From assembly GCA_900314485.1 (NCBI GenBank), contig OMVL01000001.1, positions 22,327 to 86,326 on the forward strand: a stretch of DNA of 64,000 nt, written 5' to 3'. This document shows positions 17,399 to 25,755 of this stretch, piece after piece. The notes under the pieces were generated by a model. It searched no databases and was not told the origin of the DNA. It worked only from the letters and a program-made list of their open reading frames with translations. The position numbers and the translations under genes are program-made. The DNA comes from an uncultured Eubacteriales bacterium. GTDB lineage: Bacteria; Bacillota; Clostridia; Oscillospirales; Oscillospiraceae. How positions within the stretch are numbered: position 1 is the first letter of the stretch; each line of letters starts with the position of its first letter.

Positions 17399-18793
17399 AT
17401 GGAAGAGAAAAAATCGGTGGCCGCTAAAATCGGCGGTTTCTTCAAATGGATCGGCACAGATCTGAAAGAGATCGGCAGAACATTTGTCAAGGGAGACGTT
17501 TTAACCAAGATCTCCTTTATTATCATGGGCTTTGGACAGATCGTCCGCAAACAGTTTGCTCGCGGCATTGCGTTTTTGGCAGCAGAGGCTGCGGCTCTGT
17601 ACTTTATCTTCAGCTTCGGCGCAAATTACCTGAAGGACATTGTGACGCTGGGTACTCACGGCCGCGGCTTCAATCCTGACGGTACGGTCTCTTATGGCGA
17701 CAACAGCTTCTTTATCCTGCTCTATGGCATTCTGACCATTGTTGTGATTCTGGCGCTGCTCTTCCTGTGGAGAGTCAACCTGCGGCAGAATATGGATGCC
17801 CAGGAGCGCCTTGCCGAAGGCAAGAGACTGCCCACCAACCGGCAGGATCTTTTCTCCCTGCTGGATGAAAACTTTGACAAGACCCTGATGGCACTGCCGG
17901 TGCTGGGCATCTTTGTCTTTACGGTGCTGCCGATCATCTTTATGATCTGTGTCGCCTTCACCAATTATGACAAAAACCATCAGCCGCCCTCCGCTCTGTT
18001 TACCTGGGTCGGCGTCGACAACTTCAAGAATCTTGTTTCCTTCGGCACCGAAGGCTTTGGCCCCACCTTCTTCACCGTCCTGCTCTGGACGCTGATCTGG
18101 GCTTTTTTTGCCACCTTCCTGACCTACTTCCTCGGTATGGCGATTGCAATGCTGATCAACAAGAAGGGAATTCGCTTCAAGAAGCTGTGGCGTACCATCC
18201 TTGTTATGACGATCGCTGTTCCTCAGTTCGTCTCCCTGCTGTATGTGGGCAAAATGTTTGCCGCTGACGGTCTGGTTAACGCTTATCTGATGAAGTGGGG
18301 CTGGATCAGTTCGGCGATTCCGTTCTGGACGAACCCCATGTTGGCTCGGATCATGATTATCCTCATCAACCTGTGGATTGGCATTCCCTATACCATGCTG
18401 ATCGTCACCGGTCTTTTGATGAATATCCCTGCCGAACTATATGAGAGCGCACGCATCGACGGTGCCAACGCGTTCCAGACCTTCCGTTCTATCACGCTGC
18501 CTTACATGCTCTTCGTCACTGGCCCGTTCCTCCTGACACAGTTTACCGGAAACCTGAACAACTTCAACGTCATCTTCTTGCTGAATCAGGGCAAGCCGCA
18601 AGCTATGAACCTGACCGGCAACGCAGGCTACACCGACCTGCTTGTCACATGGCTGTATAAGATGACGGTCAACGACACGAACTACCGCATGGCAGCCGTC
18701 ATTGGTATCATGGTCTTTATTGTTACCGCGGTTGTTTCTCTGGTAGTCTACAACCTGTTGCCGTCTGTCAAGGATGAGGAGGGATTCCAGTAA
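17399..18793 (+). CDS. Sugar ABC transporter permease, MalF-like
   Basis: This 464-residue integral membrane protein is one half of the sugar channel. It has an unusual hydrophilic N-terminal stretch of about 50 residues with a IGGFFKWIGTDLKEIGRTF amphipathic segment, then hydrophobic segments near residues 58-80, 100-125 and 160-185. A canonical six-helix permease core contains the EAA loop ESARIDGANAFQTFRSITLP that contacts the ATPase. GGAGG at 17390-17394 is 4 nt from the ATG at 17399; an upstream GTG at 17369 lacks a site. The TAA overlaps the next gene as TAATG. Confidence 0.93.
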   Translation: MEEKKSVAAKIGGFFKWIGTDLKEIGRTFVKGDVLTKISFIIMGFGQIVRKQFARGIAFLAAEAAALYFIFSFGANYLKDIVTLGTHGRGFNPDGTVSYGDNSFFILLYGILTIVVILALLFLWRVNLRQNMDAQERLAEGKRLPTNRQDLFSLLDENFDKTLMALPVLGIFVFTVLPIIFMICVAFTNYDKNHQPPSALFTWVGVDNFKNLVSFGTEGFGPTFFTVLLWTLIWAFFATFLTYFLGMAIAMLINKKGIRFKKLWRTILVMTIAVPQFVSLLYVGKMFAADGLVNAYLMKWGWISSAIPFWTNPMLARIMIILINLWIGIPYTMLIVTGLLMNIPAELYESARIDGANAFQTFRSITLPYMLFVTGPFLLTQFTGNLNNFNVIFLLNQGKPQAMNLTGNAGYTDLLVTWLYKMTVNDTNYRMAAVIGIMVFIVTAVVSLVVYNLLPSVKDEEGFQ

Positions 18794-19644
18794 TGTTAAG
18801 AAGACGTAGAATCGGTAATGCGCTCGCTTACCTCCTTTTGATCATTATCAGTGTGATCTGGTTGTTCCCCTTTTTCTGCCTTCTCATGCAGAGCTTCCGC
18901 TCCTATGCCACAGAAAGCGGCGGCATGGTGAACTATTTGATGCCCAGAGAGTTTTCTCTGGATAACTATAAGTTCCTCTTCGGTGATGGCACCAAGTTCA
19001 CCAAGTGGTACCTGAACACTTTCATTATCGCAGTCTTTGTGACACTCTTCCAGACGATCGTCATTATCTGTGTCAGCTACGCCCTCTCCCGTATGCGCTT
19101 TAAGGGCCGCCGTGGATTGATGAACATCTGGCTGGTTCTGGGCATGTTCCCCGGCTTTTTGACCATGATCTGCCTGTACTTCCTGCTCAAGATGCTCGGT
19201 CTGACCCAGGAGGGTGCAATCCCCGGCTTGATCCTGATTTCGGTCGCCAGCTCCGGCATGGGCTACTATGTCTGTAAGGGCTACTTCGATACCATCCCCA
19301 AGTCTCTGGACGAGGCAGCTCGTATCGACGGCGCATCCCGGGCGCAGATCCTGTTCCAGATGATTATTCCGCTGTCTAAGCCGATCATCATCTACACCGC
19401 TCTGGTCGCCTTCATGGCTCCCTGGTGTGATTACATCTTCGCCTCTTACGTGGCCTTTGGTCACAGCGACAGCTACAACGTAGCAGTCGCCATGCAGCGC
19501 TGGGTCTGGACCAACGACTATCAGGGCTACTTCACCCGCTTCTGCGCAGGCGGTATTCTGGTAGCCATCCCGGTCACCATCCTCTTTATGTGCCTGCAGA
19601 GGTACTATGTGGAGGGCGTCACCGGAGGTTCCGTCAAGGGCTGA
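18793..19644 (+). CDS. Sugar ABC transporter permease, MalG-like
   Basis: The 283-residue permease is the second half of the channel. It has about six hydrophobic segments, starting with YLLLIISVIWLFPFFCLLMQSF, and the EAA loop DEAARIDGASRAQILFQMIIPLSKP near residue 175-200. The C-terminal tail VEGVTGGSVKG matches the MalG ending that reaches the MalK dimer. It overlaps the MalF-like gene by one base (TAATG) and is closed by a strong terminator, so the transport operon is three genes. Confidence 0.94.
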   Translation: MLRRRRIGNALAYLLLIIISVIWLFPFFCLLMQSFRSYATESGGMVNYLMPREFSLDNYKFLFGDGTKFTKWYLNTFIIAVFVTLFQTIVIICVSYALSRMRFKGRRGLMNIWLVLGMFPGFLTMICLYFLLKMLGLTQEGAIPGLILISVASSGMGYYVCKGYFDTIPKSLDEAARIDGASRAQILFQMIIPLSKPIIIYTALVAFMAPWCDYIFASYVAFGHSDSYNVAVAMQRWVWTNDYQGYFTRFCAGGILVAIPVTILFMCLQRYYVEGVTGGSVKG

Positions 19645-19669
19645 TTTCTCTCCCCAAACCATATATCCC

Positions 19670-19704
19670 AAAAGCGGCGGCAGCTATGGCTGCTGCCGCT
19701 TTTC
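19670..19704 (+). terminator. Rho-independent terminator after the permease genes
   Basis: AAAAGCGGCGGCAGC (19670-19684) pairs with 19689-19703 over 15 bp with one G-U pair and a 4-nt loop. The 3' arm ends in TTTT. Confidence 0.9.
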
Positions 19705-19744
19705 AGTAAGCACACGAAAGCACCATGTCTGAGGAGGAAACACT

Positions 19745-21490
19745 ATGAAAAAACCGATGCGTATTATCTCGCTGCTGCTGGCGTTGCTGCTCCTTTGCAG
19801 CTGCGGGGGGGCAGGGGAAGCAGAGCCGTCTGCACCCGAGACGCCTGATGAACAGACTGCGGAACAGCCTGCTGAGGTATCAAATGAAGGGGAGGATGTC
19901 CCTTCCGAAGGGGAGCCTGATAGCATCCAGCCCTCTCAGATGGAACTGCTGAACAGTGCCTTGGTGCCGCAGGCAGATGAGGATGCCTACCGCACGACTT
20001 ACGAAGTCTTTGTCTATTCCTTCTATGACAGCGACGGTGACGGCATCGGGGATCTGGGCGGCCTGACGGAAAAGCTGGACTATATCAATGACGGGGATCC
20101 CGCCTCCGGTGATGACCTGGGCTGCACTATGATCTGGCTCATGCCCGTTTTCCCGTCTCCTACCTATCATAAGTATGACACAACGGACTATATGGACATT
20201 GACCCTCAGTACGGCACATTGGAGGATTTTGACCATCTGCTGGCAGAGTGCCACGCACGGGGCATTCGATTGATCCTCGATCTGGCAATCAATCATACTT
20301 CTTCCGAACACCCGTGGTTTACGACTGCCGCAGATTATCTGCGCAGCCTGCCTCAGGATGCCGAGCCTTCCGTGGAAGAGTGCCCCTATGTCGATTACTA
20401 CAACTTCACCCGTGAGGCGGCCAACGGCTATGCTCAGGTTCCCGGTACGAGTTGGTACTACGAGGCCCGCTTCTGGTCCGGTATGCCGGATCTGAATCTG
20501 GACAGCGAGGCGGTCCGCAATGAGATCGCAGAGATCACCGGTTTTTGGCTGGACAGAGGTGTGGACGGCTTCCGCCTGGACGCTGTCACGTCCTATTACA
20601 CCGAGAGCCGTCTGGACAGCATTGCCTTTATGGGTTGGCTGACAGATACGGTCAAGAGCCAGAATCCGGAGGCCTATCTCGTGGCCGAAGGGTGGGCGGA
20701 TCAGGGTACCTACGCCTCCTACTATGAGAGCGGTATCGACTCCATGTTCGACTTTGCTTTCGCTGACGGTGACGGTACGATTGCCAGAGTGGTCAAAGGC
20801 ACCACCAGCGCAAGCGCTTTTGGTGAGGCAATGGAGTCGGAGGAGGCGCTTTATGCCTCCTACAATCCGGACTATATCAACGCCCCGTTTTACACCAATC
20901 ACGACATGGCTCGCAGTACGGGCTATTACGCCTGGGACGACGGCAGCCACACCAAGCTGGCCGGCGCTCTCAACCTGCTGATGACCGGAAACGCTTTTGT
21001 CTATTACGGTGAAGAACTGGGCATGAAAGGCTCCGGCAAAGACGAGAACAAGCGTGCGCCCATGTACTGGACCGAGGACGCCGATGCGGAAGGTATGTGT
21101 GTCGGTCCCCAGGACATGGAGAGCTTCGAGATGAAATTCCCCTCTCTGGAGACCCAAGCTGTCGATTCCTATTCTGTCTATGTCTACTACCGCAACGCTA
21201 TCCGCATCCGCAACAGCTTCCCGGTCATCGCCCGTGGCGCAACTGCTGTGGTGGAGGAGATGTCCGATAAGGAGATCTGCGCCTTTACCAGGATCAAGGA
21301 GGGAACCGACTTGGAGCCTGTCCTGGTGGTCATCAATGCCTCGGAAGAGGCGAAAACGGTGCCCCTGTCCGGTGACGGCGCTGACTACACCACTCTCTCA
21401 GCTGTTCTCACAGTATCGGAAGACCAGGTTGCATTGGCCGGCGATCAACTCACGCTCCCTGCCTTCGGCATTGCTGTTTTGACCAGATAA
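19745..21490 (+). CDS. Extracellular alpha-amylase family (GH13) lipoprotein
   Basis: This 581-residue enzyme would cut starch-like glucans at the cell surface, supplying the adjacent transporter. A signal peptide with lipobox LCSC (Cys20) is followed by an acidic Pro/Glu linker to about residue 75. The GH13 barrel begins YEVFVYSFYDSDGDGIGDLGGLTEKLDY. Catalytic residues are nucleophile Asp279 (VDGFRLDAV), acid/base Glu315 (VAEGW) and Asp387 (TNHDMAR). A beta-sandwich domain ends the protein. The gene has its own ribosome site (GAGGAGG) and is bounded by terminators, but no strong promoter was recognised in the 60-nt gap; read-through from the transporter operon is possible. Confidence 0.93.
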   Translation: MKKPMRIISLLLALLLLCSCGGAGEAEPSAPETPDEQTAEQPAEVSNEGEDVPSEGEPDSIQPSQMELLNSALVPQADEDAYRTTYEVFVYSFYDSDGDGIGDLGGLTEKLDYINDGDPASGDDLGCTMIWLMPVFPSPTYHKYDTTDYMDIDPQYGTLEDFDHLLAECHARGIRLILDLAINHTSSEHPWFTTAADYLRSLPQDAEPSVEECPYVDYYNFTREAANGYAQVPGTSWYYEARFWSGMPDLNLDSEAVRNEIAEITGFWLDRGVDGFRLDAVTSYYTESRLDSIAFMGWLTDTVKSQNPEAYLVAEGWADQGTYASYYESGIDSMFDFAFADGDGTIARVVKGTTSASAFGEAMESEEALYASYNPDYINAPFYTNHDMARSTGYYAWDDGSHTKLAGALNLLMTGNAFVYYGEELGMKGSGKDENKRAPMYWTEDADAEGMCVGPQDMESFEMKFPSLETQAVDSYSVYVYYRNAIRIRNSFPVIARGATAVVEEMSDKEICAFTRIKEGTDLEPVLVVINASEEAKTVPLSGDGADYTTLSAVLTVSEDQVALAGDQLTLPAFGIAVLTR

Positions 21491-21504
21491 AACTGCCTGA
21501 TTTT

Positions 21505-21533
21505 GCCCCGTATGCATGCATACGGGGCTTTTC
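21505..21533 (+). terminator. Rho-independent terminator after the GH13 lipoprotein
   Basis: The 24-nt fully palindromic segment 21505-21528 (arm GCCCCGTATG) is followed by TTTTC. Confidence 0.9.
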
Positions 21534-21535
21534 TG

Positions 21536-21566
21536 AAAAAAGCCGCCCGCTATACGTCGGGCGGCT
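21536..21566 (-). terminator. Terminator of the Mrr-like gene (minus strand)
   Basis: AGCCGCCCG (21541-21549) pairs with CGGGCGGCT (21558-21566). On the minus strand it is followed by a T6 run (complement of 21536-21541). The stem overlaps the last codons of the gene. Confidence 0.85.
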
Positions 21567-22134
21567 CTGAGTCTGGGGCTCTTCCGGAAATCCCTCTTCG
21601 AAACAGACGGAGGGCGATTCGTCCCAGCCAAATTGCCAAATAGGGAAGCGGGAAGCAGAGAAGTGCCAGAATTCCCACAGATTTCCATTGAAACGCCTGT
21701 TGCAACACCATCTGATGGAGCACCAGGCCAAAGAGAACACACTCCAGCGCCAGCAGCACCAGCTCCCAGGGCTGCCGCCGTTCCCAGAAGCGCTCGTGCT
21801 CTGGGGCGATGTATTCCAGCACTTCCACATCGTTGGCCTCCGCCAGCTCTCTCCCGGCCTTGGTCAGGCAGCTGTTTGTGACCACCATAGCACGGTCGCA
21901 CCCGTAAAAGCCCATTCCGGCCACGGCCTCCTGTACCGCAAAGCCGCCCACCGGGTCGGTGTAGTATTTACACTGGATTGCGTAGCGGACCCCGTGGCAT
22001 CTGGCCAGCAGGTCCACGCCGTAGTCACCGGATTTTGCGGTCTGTTCAATGCTGCGAAAGCCCCGCCGCTTCAGTGCCTGAGCCACATAGGTCTCATAGT
22101 CATATCCGTCCCGGATCCGCCGCTGTCTCGGCAT
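21550..22134 (-). CDS. Mrr-type restriction endonuclease-like protein with C-terminal membrane anchor
   Basis: The 194-residue protein has an N-terminal Mrr_cat-like PD-(D/E)XK nuclease fold: Glu14 in YDYETYV, D37-Y-G-V-D41 and Q54-C-K56 give a complete active site. The rest of the domain runs to about residue 120 (VVTNSCLTKAGRELA). The C-terminal ~70 residues hold two hydrophobic helices at about 124-143 and 152-172. Related membrane-linked Mrr proteins exist in Firmicutes, but their function is unclear. No methyltransferase or specificity gene is nearby. It is divergent from glnS with its own promoter and terminator. Confidence 0.82.
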   Translation of the reverse strand: MPRQRRIRDGYDYETYVAQALKRRGFRSIEQTAKSGDYGVDLLARCHGVRYAIQCKYYTDPVGGFAVQEAVAGMGFYGCDRAMVVTNSCLTKAGRELAEANDVEVLEYIAPEHERFWERRQPWELVLLALECVLFGLVLHQMVLQQAFQWKSVGILALLCFPLPYLAIWLGRIALRLFRRGISGRAPDSEPPDV

Positions 22135-22170
22135 AAAAGATCACCCCGCTCTGCTTGGTTCATCCGTTTC

Positions 22171-22199
22171 AGTATGGCACAGCCTATACGCTCTGTCAA
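22171..22199 (-). promoter_or_regulatory. Sigma-A promoter of the Mrr-like gene (minus strand)
   Basis: Read on the minus strand, TTGACA (22194-22199) is followed by a 17-nt spacer and CATACT (22171-22176), about 37 nt before the start codon at 22134. Confidence 0.75.
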
Positions 22200-22289
22200 T
22201 AACGGTGTGGGTGACACAAACGGACAAAATAGACAAAATGGCGGGAATCCTGCATCCATTCTGTCGCATTTCCACAGTGTCATTTTCTC

Positions 22290-22318
22290 TTTTCAAATGG
22301 CGCATTTTGGTTTATAAT
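22290..22318 (+). promoter_or_regulatory. Putative promoter of glnS
   Basis: TATAAT (22313-22318) has a weak -35 (TTTTCA, 22290-22295) at 17-nt spacing, 33 nt before the TTG start. The intergenic stretch between the divergent promoters shows no T-box-like specifier or antiterminator. Confidence 0.55.
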
Positions 22319-22350
22319 ATCACAGAAAGATCAGAGAGGGAGTGATTCCT

Positions 22351-24033
22351 TTGGCAGAAAATGAGAACAATCTGATGACACAGAACTTTATCCATAATTT
22401 CATCGACGAGGATATTGCCGAGGGCGGCCGGTACGCCGGCATGACGGTGCACACCCGTTTCCCGCCGGAGCCTAACGGCTATCTTCACATCGGACACGCT
22501 AAGGCCATCTATGTGGATTTCGGCACTGCCCAGAAATACGGCGGTCTCTGCAACCTCCGCATGGACGACACCAACCCCACCAAGGAAGATGTGGAGTTTG
22601 TGGATGCCATCCAGGAGGACATCAAGTGGCTGGGCTATGACTGGGAGGACCGGTTTTATTATGCCTCTGACTACTTTGAGCAGATGTACCGGTATGCTGT
22701 GGAGCTGATCGAGAAAGGCCTTGCCTATGTCTGCCAGCTCTCCGCCGAGGAGATGAGCGCCAACCGGGGCGATGTCAATACTCCGGCCACCAGCCCCTAT
22801 CGGGACCGGCCCATTGAGGAGAGCCTGGACCTGTTCCGCCGAATGCGGGCAGGGGAGTTCCCTGACGGTGCCATGACCCTCCGGGCCAAAATCGACCTGG
22901 CCAGCGGCAACTTCAACATGCGTGATCCTGCCATTTACCGGATCAAGCATCAGAGCCACCACCGCACCGGAGACGCATGGTGCATCTATCCCATGTACGA
23001 CTTTGCTCACCCCATTGAGGACGCCATTGAGGGCATTACCCACTCTCTCTGTACGCTGGAGTTTGAGGCCCACCGCCCCCTCTATGATTGGGTCATCAAC
23101 AACATCTCCTGTCCGGCAAAGCCCCGCCAGATCGAGTTTGCCCGCCTGGGCATCGACCACACTGTCATGTCCAAGCGCAAGCTGCGCCAGTTGGTGGAGC
23201 AGAACTATGTCTCCGGCTGGGACGATCCCCGTATGCCTACCATCTGCGGCCTGCGCCGCCGGGGCTATACGCCGGAGGCCATCCGCAGCTTCTCCGAGCA
23301 GATCGGCGTTGCCAAGGCGGACTCCACTGTGGAATACGCCTTCCTGGAGTCCTGTCTCCGCAGCCATCTGGACAGCACTGCCGCCCGTGTCATGGCCGTC
23401 CTTCGCCCCATCCCTCTGACCATTACCAACTATCCGGAGGGTCAGAGCGAGACCTTCACGATTGAGAATCACCCCAAAGATCCTGGGATGGGAACCCGTG
23501 AAGTTACCTTCTCCCGCCATCTCTTCATCGAGTCCGACGACTTTATGGAAGAGCCTGTGAAGAAGTATAAGCGTCTGACCCCCAACGGCCCCGAGTGCCG
23601 GCTGAAGGGCGCCTATGTCATTCAGTGTACCGGCTGCGTCAAGGACGAGGACGGCAATGTCATTGAAATCCTGGCTGAGTACGATCCCGATTCCAGAGGG
23701 GGAGACCCCGCCGACGGACGGAAGATCAAGGGCGCTGCTATCCACTGGGTGGACGCAGCCACGGCCATCGACGCTGAGGTGCGTCTCTACGACAACCTCT
23801 TTGACGATGCCGCTCCCGACGCTGCCGGCAAGGACTTTCTGGCATGCCTGAATCCCAATTCACTGGAGACCCTTACGGGCTGTAAGCTGGAAGCGTCTCT
23901 GGCAAGCGCCCAGGCGCCCGCCTCCTTCCAGTTCATGCGTCTGGGCTACTTCTGCGTGGATAACAGAGATTCCAAGCCCGGAGCCATGGTGTTTAACCGG
24001 TCCGTCAGCCTGAAGGACAGCTTTAAAAAATAA
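22351..24033 (+). CDS. glnS: Glutamine--tRNA ligase
   Basis: This class I synthetase charges tRNA-Gln directly. The 560-residue protein shows PPEPNGYLHIGHAK (HIGH motif) near residue 40 and VMSKRKL (KMSKS equivalent) near residue 275, with the GlnRS-type C-terminal anticodon-binding beta barrels (REVTFSRHLFIESDDF, YDNLFDDAAP). TTG at 22351 is chosen because GGGAG at 22338-22342 lies 8 nt upstream; an in-frame GTG at 22342 overlaps that site. Many Firmicutes lack GlnRS and use Gln amidation by GatCAB, so this gene points to acquisition in this lineage. A terminator follows. Confidence 0.95.
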   Translation: MAENENNLMTQNFIHNFIDEDIAEGGRYAGMTVHTRFPPEPNGYLHIGHAKAIYVDFGTAQKYGGLCNLRMDDTNPTKEDVEFVDAIQEDIKWLGYDWEDRFYYASDYFEQMYRYAVELIEKGLAYVCQLSAEEMSANRGDVNTPATSPYRDRPIEESLDLFRRMRAGEFPDGAMTLRAKIDLASGNFNMRDPAIYRIKHQSHHRTGDAWCIYPMYDFAHPIEDAIEGITHSLCTLEFEAHRPLYDWVINNISCPAKPRQIEFARLGIDHTVMSKRKLRQLVEQNYVSGWDDPRMPTICGLRRRGYTPEAIRSFSEQIGVAKADSTVEYAFLESCLRSHLDSTAARVMAVLRPIPLTITNYPEGQSETFTIENHPKDPGMGTREVTFSRHLFIESDDFMEEPVKKYKRLTPNGPECRLKGAYVIQCTGCVKDEDGNVIEILAEYDPDSRGGDPADGRKIKGAAIHWVDAATAIDAEVRLYDNLFDDAAPDAAGKDFLACLNPNSLETLTGCKLEASLASAQAPASFQFMRLGYFCVDNRDSKPGAMVFNRSVSLKDSFKK

Positions 24034-24052
24034 CCAAATGAGATCTGAATTG

Positions 24053-24082
24053 CGCCTGACTCCTGAGAGAGTCAGGCGTTTT
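24053..24082 (+). terminator. Rho-independent terminator after glnS
   Basis: A 10-bp stem (CGCCTGACTC 24053-24062 with 24069-24078) and 6-nt loop are followed by TTTTC. Confidence 0.9.
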
Positions 24083-24147
24083 CAGCGTCGGGCGGAGAAA
24101 GACGGAGAAAAAATGCCGCAAACCGGTGGAAGTTCCCTTACTTCGAC

Positions 24148-24176
24148 TTGTGTTTTTTGCAGCGATTGGGTATAAT
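24148..24176 (+). promoter_or_regulatory. Sigma-A promoter of the scp/gerW gene cluster
   Basis: TTGTGT (24148-24153), a 17-nt spacer and TATAAT (24171-24176) lie 54 nt before the GTG start at 24230. Confidence 0.7.
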
Positions 24177-24229
24177 GGGTACTGTCTTATTATGGACTTA
24201 TTGTATCTGTATGGAAAGGGGAGAGCCAG

Positions 24230-24931
24230 GTGTCCTTTCTCAACCGGTTGGGAACGGTGTTCAACTACCAGATAGCGCTGCTGCTGCTCATCCGGGTCGT
24301 TGCCGCCCTCCTCAGTCTCAGCGTCCATGAGACCTGCCACGGTCTGGCGGCCTGGAAACTGGGGGATGTGACTGCCCGCAGAATGGGGCGTCTCTCCCTG
24401 AATCCCCTGCGTCATATTGATCCTATGGGTTTTCTGCTGCTGGTGCTGGCGGGCTTCGGCTGGGCAAAACCTGTCCCTGTGGATCCCAGATATTTCAAAA
24501 GGCCTAAGCAGGGCATGGCTATCACCGCACTGGCAGGTCCTGTGTCCAATTTCGTGCTTGCGGTGCTGTCAGCGGCGCTGCTCAGTTTGCTCTATTTTTG
24601 CAATGCGGGCCGAACAGAACCCGGCTTTTGGGTCATGGCGGGACTTGCCGTGCTCCTGTGGCAAAACATCGGACTGGGTATTTTTAATCTGTTCCCCATT
24701 CCGCCGCTGGACGGAGCGAAGGTGCTCTTCTCCTTTCTGCCGGACCGGACATACGGCTTCATGCTGCGCTATGAGCGCTATGTCATGCTGCTTCTTTTTG
24801 TGTTGGTTTTCTTCGGTGTGCTGAACGGACCGCTGGGCTTTCTGGTCAATGCCGCAGCAAGAGGGCTTTGTCATGTGACGGGACTTCCCCTTACTGTCCT
24901 GGTAACGCTGCTGAACTATGTATTTATGTGA
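24230..24931 (+). CDS. Site-2 protease family (M50) membrane metalloprotease
   Basis: The 233-residue membrane protein carries the zinc site H33-E34-T-C-H37 inside a hydrophobic helix, and a second conserved motif FNLFPIPPLDGAKV near residue 150 that supplies the third ligand Asp. NPLRHIDPMGFLLL and ALAGPVSNFVLAV are typical of small clostridial M50B proteins. About five hydrophobic segments are visible. GTG at 24230 is preceded by AGGGGAG at 6 nt. Substrates are unknown. It stands first in a run ending with dacF and the pseudouridine synthase, upstream of scpA, an order common in Firmicutes. Confidence 0.88.
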   Translation: MSFLNRLGTVFNYQIALLLLIRVVAALLSLSVHETCHGLAAWKLGDVTARRMGRLSLNPLRHIDPMGFLLLVLAGFGWAKPVPVDPRYFKRPKQGMAITALAGPVSNFVLAVLSAALLSLLYFCNAGRTEPGFWVMAGLAVLLWQNIGLGIFNLFPIPPLDGAKVLFSFLPDRTYGFMLRYERYVMLLLFVLVFFGVLNGPLGFLVNAAARGLCHVTGLPLTVLVTLLNYVFM

Positions 24932-24942
24932 TAGGATCGCCT

Positions 24943-25743
24943 ATGGAAGTACCTGTTTATCATCTGGAGAGCGTGGTCAAGACCCGCACCGAGCCTGCCG
25001 ACTTTGACGGCCCGCTGGATCTGATCCTGGCCCTCCTGAGCAAAAATAAAATGGAGATCCAGGACATACAGATCGCCCTAATCCTGGATCAGTATCTGGC
25101 CTGGATGGAGCAGCGGAAGGAGATGGACCTGGAGATCGCCAGTGAGTTCGTCACTATGGCGGCCCAGTTGGTCTATATCAAGACCCGCATGCTGCTGAGC
25201 ATCAACGATGAAGAGGCCCTGTCCGAAATGGAAGAGCTGATCGCCTCCCTGGAAGAGCGGCAGCGGCACGAGAACTTTAAGAAGATTCGTGCCATTGTCC
25301 CCGGTATGCTCAGCCGTTACGAGGTGGGCAGAGACTGCATCACCCGTATGCAGGAGCCCATCACTCCCGATCGCACCTATCGCTATGTCCACCAGCCGGC
25401 GGACCTTCAAAACGCCATTCTGGGGGTGCTGCGGCGCAGCGGTGAGCAGCCTCAAAATCCGGAAAAAGCATTTCAGGGCATTGTGGGCAGAGAGCCCTAC
25501 CCGGTGGGCAAAAAGTCCACAGAGATCCTGGCCCGGCTCATCCGCAGCGGTGTGACACGGCTGAAAGAACTGTTTCTGGGCAGCAAGACCCGTTCGGAGG
25601 TCGTTGCCACCTTCCTGGCTATTTTGGAACTGTGCAAGGCCAGCCGTATCCGCCTGGCAGGCACGGAGCAGGACTGTACCGTCACCCAAACAGAGGGTGC
25701 AGAGGCAACGGAACATTCGGAAGAACCGGAGACGACTGCATAA
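24943..25743 (+). CDS. scpA: Segregation and condensation protein A
   Basis: ScpA is the kleisin that bridges Smc heads with ScpB in chromosome condensation. The 266-residue protein begins MEVPVYHLESVV and then has the kleisin N-terminal signature FDGPLDLILALLSKNKMEIQDI. A variable charged middle and a C-terminal winged helix (KTRSEVVATFLAILELCKASRIRL) follow. The start is ATG 24943 with AGGA 6 nt upstream; the frame is open further upstream into the M50 gene but without a ribosome site. The tail is extended by an acidic Glu/Thr-rich stretch. Confidence 0.94.
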   Translation: MEVPVYHLESVVKTRTEPADFDGPLDLILALLSKNKMEIQDIQIALILDQYLAWMEQRKEMDLEIASEFVTMAAQLVYIKTRMLLSINDEEALSEMEELIASLEERQRHENFKKIRAIVPGMLSRYEVGRDCITRMQEPITPDRTYRYVHQPADLQNAILGVLRRSGEQPQNPEKAFQGIVGREPYPVGKKSTEILARLIRSGVTRLKELFLGSKTRSEVVATFLAILELCKASRIRLAGTEQDCTVTQTEGAEATEHSEEPETTA

Positions 25744-25755
25744 ATAGGAGCACTT

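Noticed and set aside
22135-22350. T-box leader before glnS
   Set aside because: The distance from promoter to start codon is about 30 nt, too short for a T-box.
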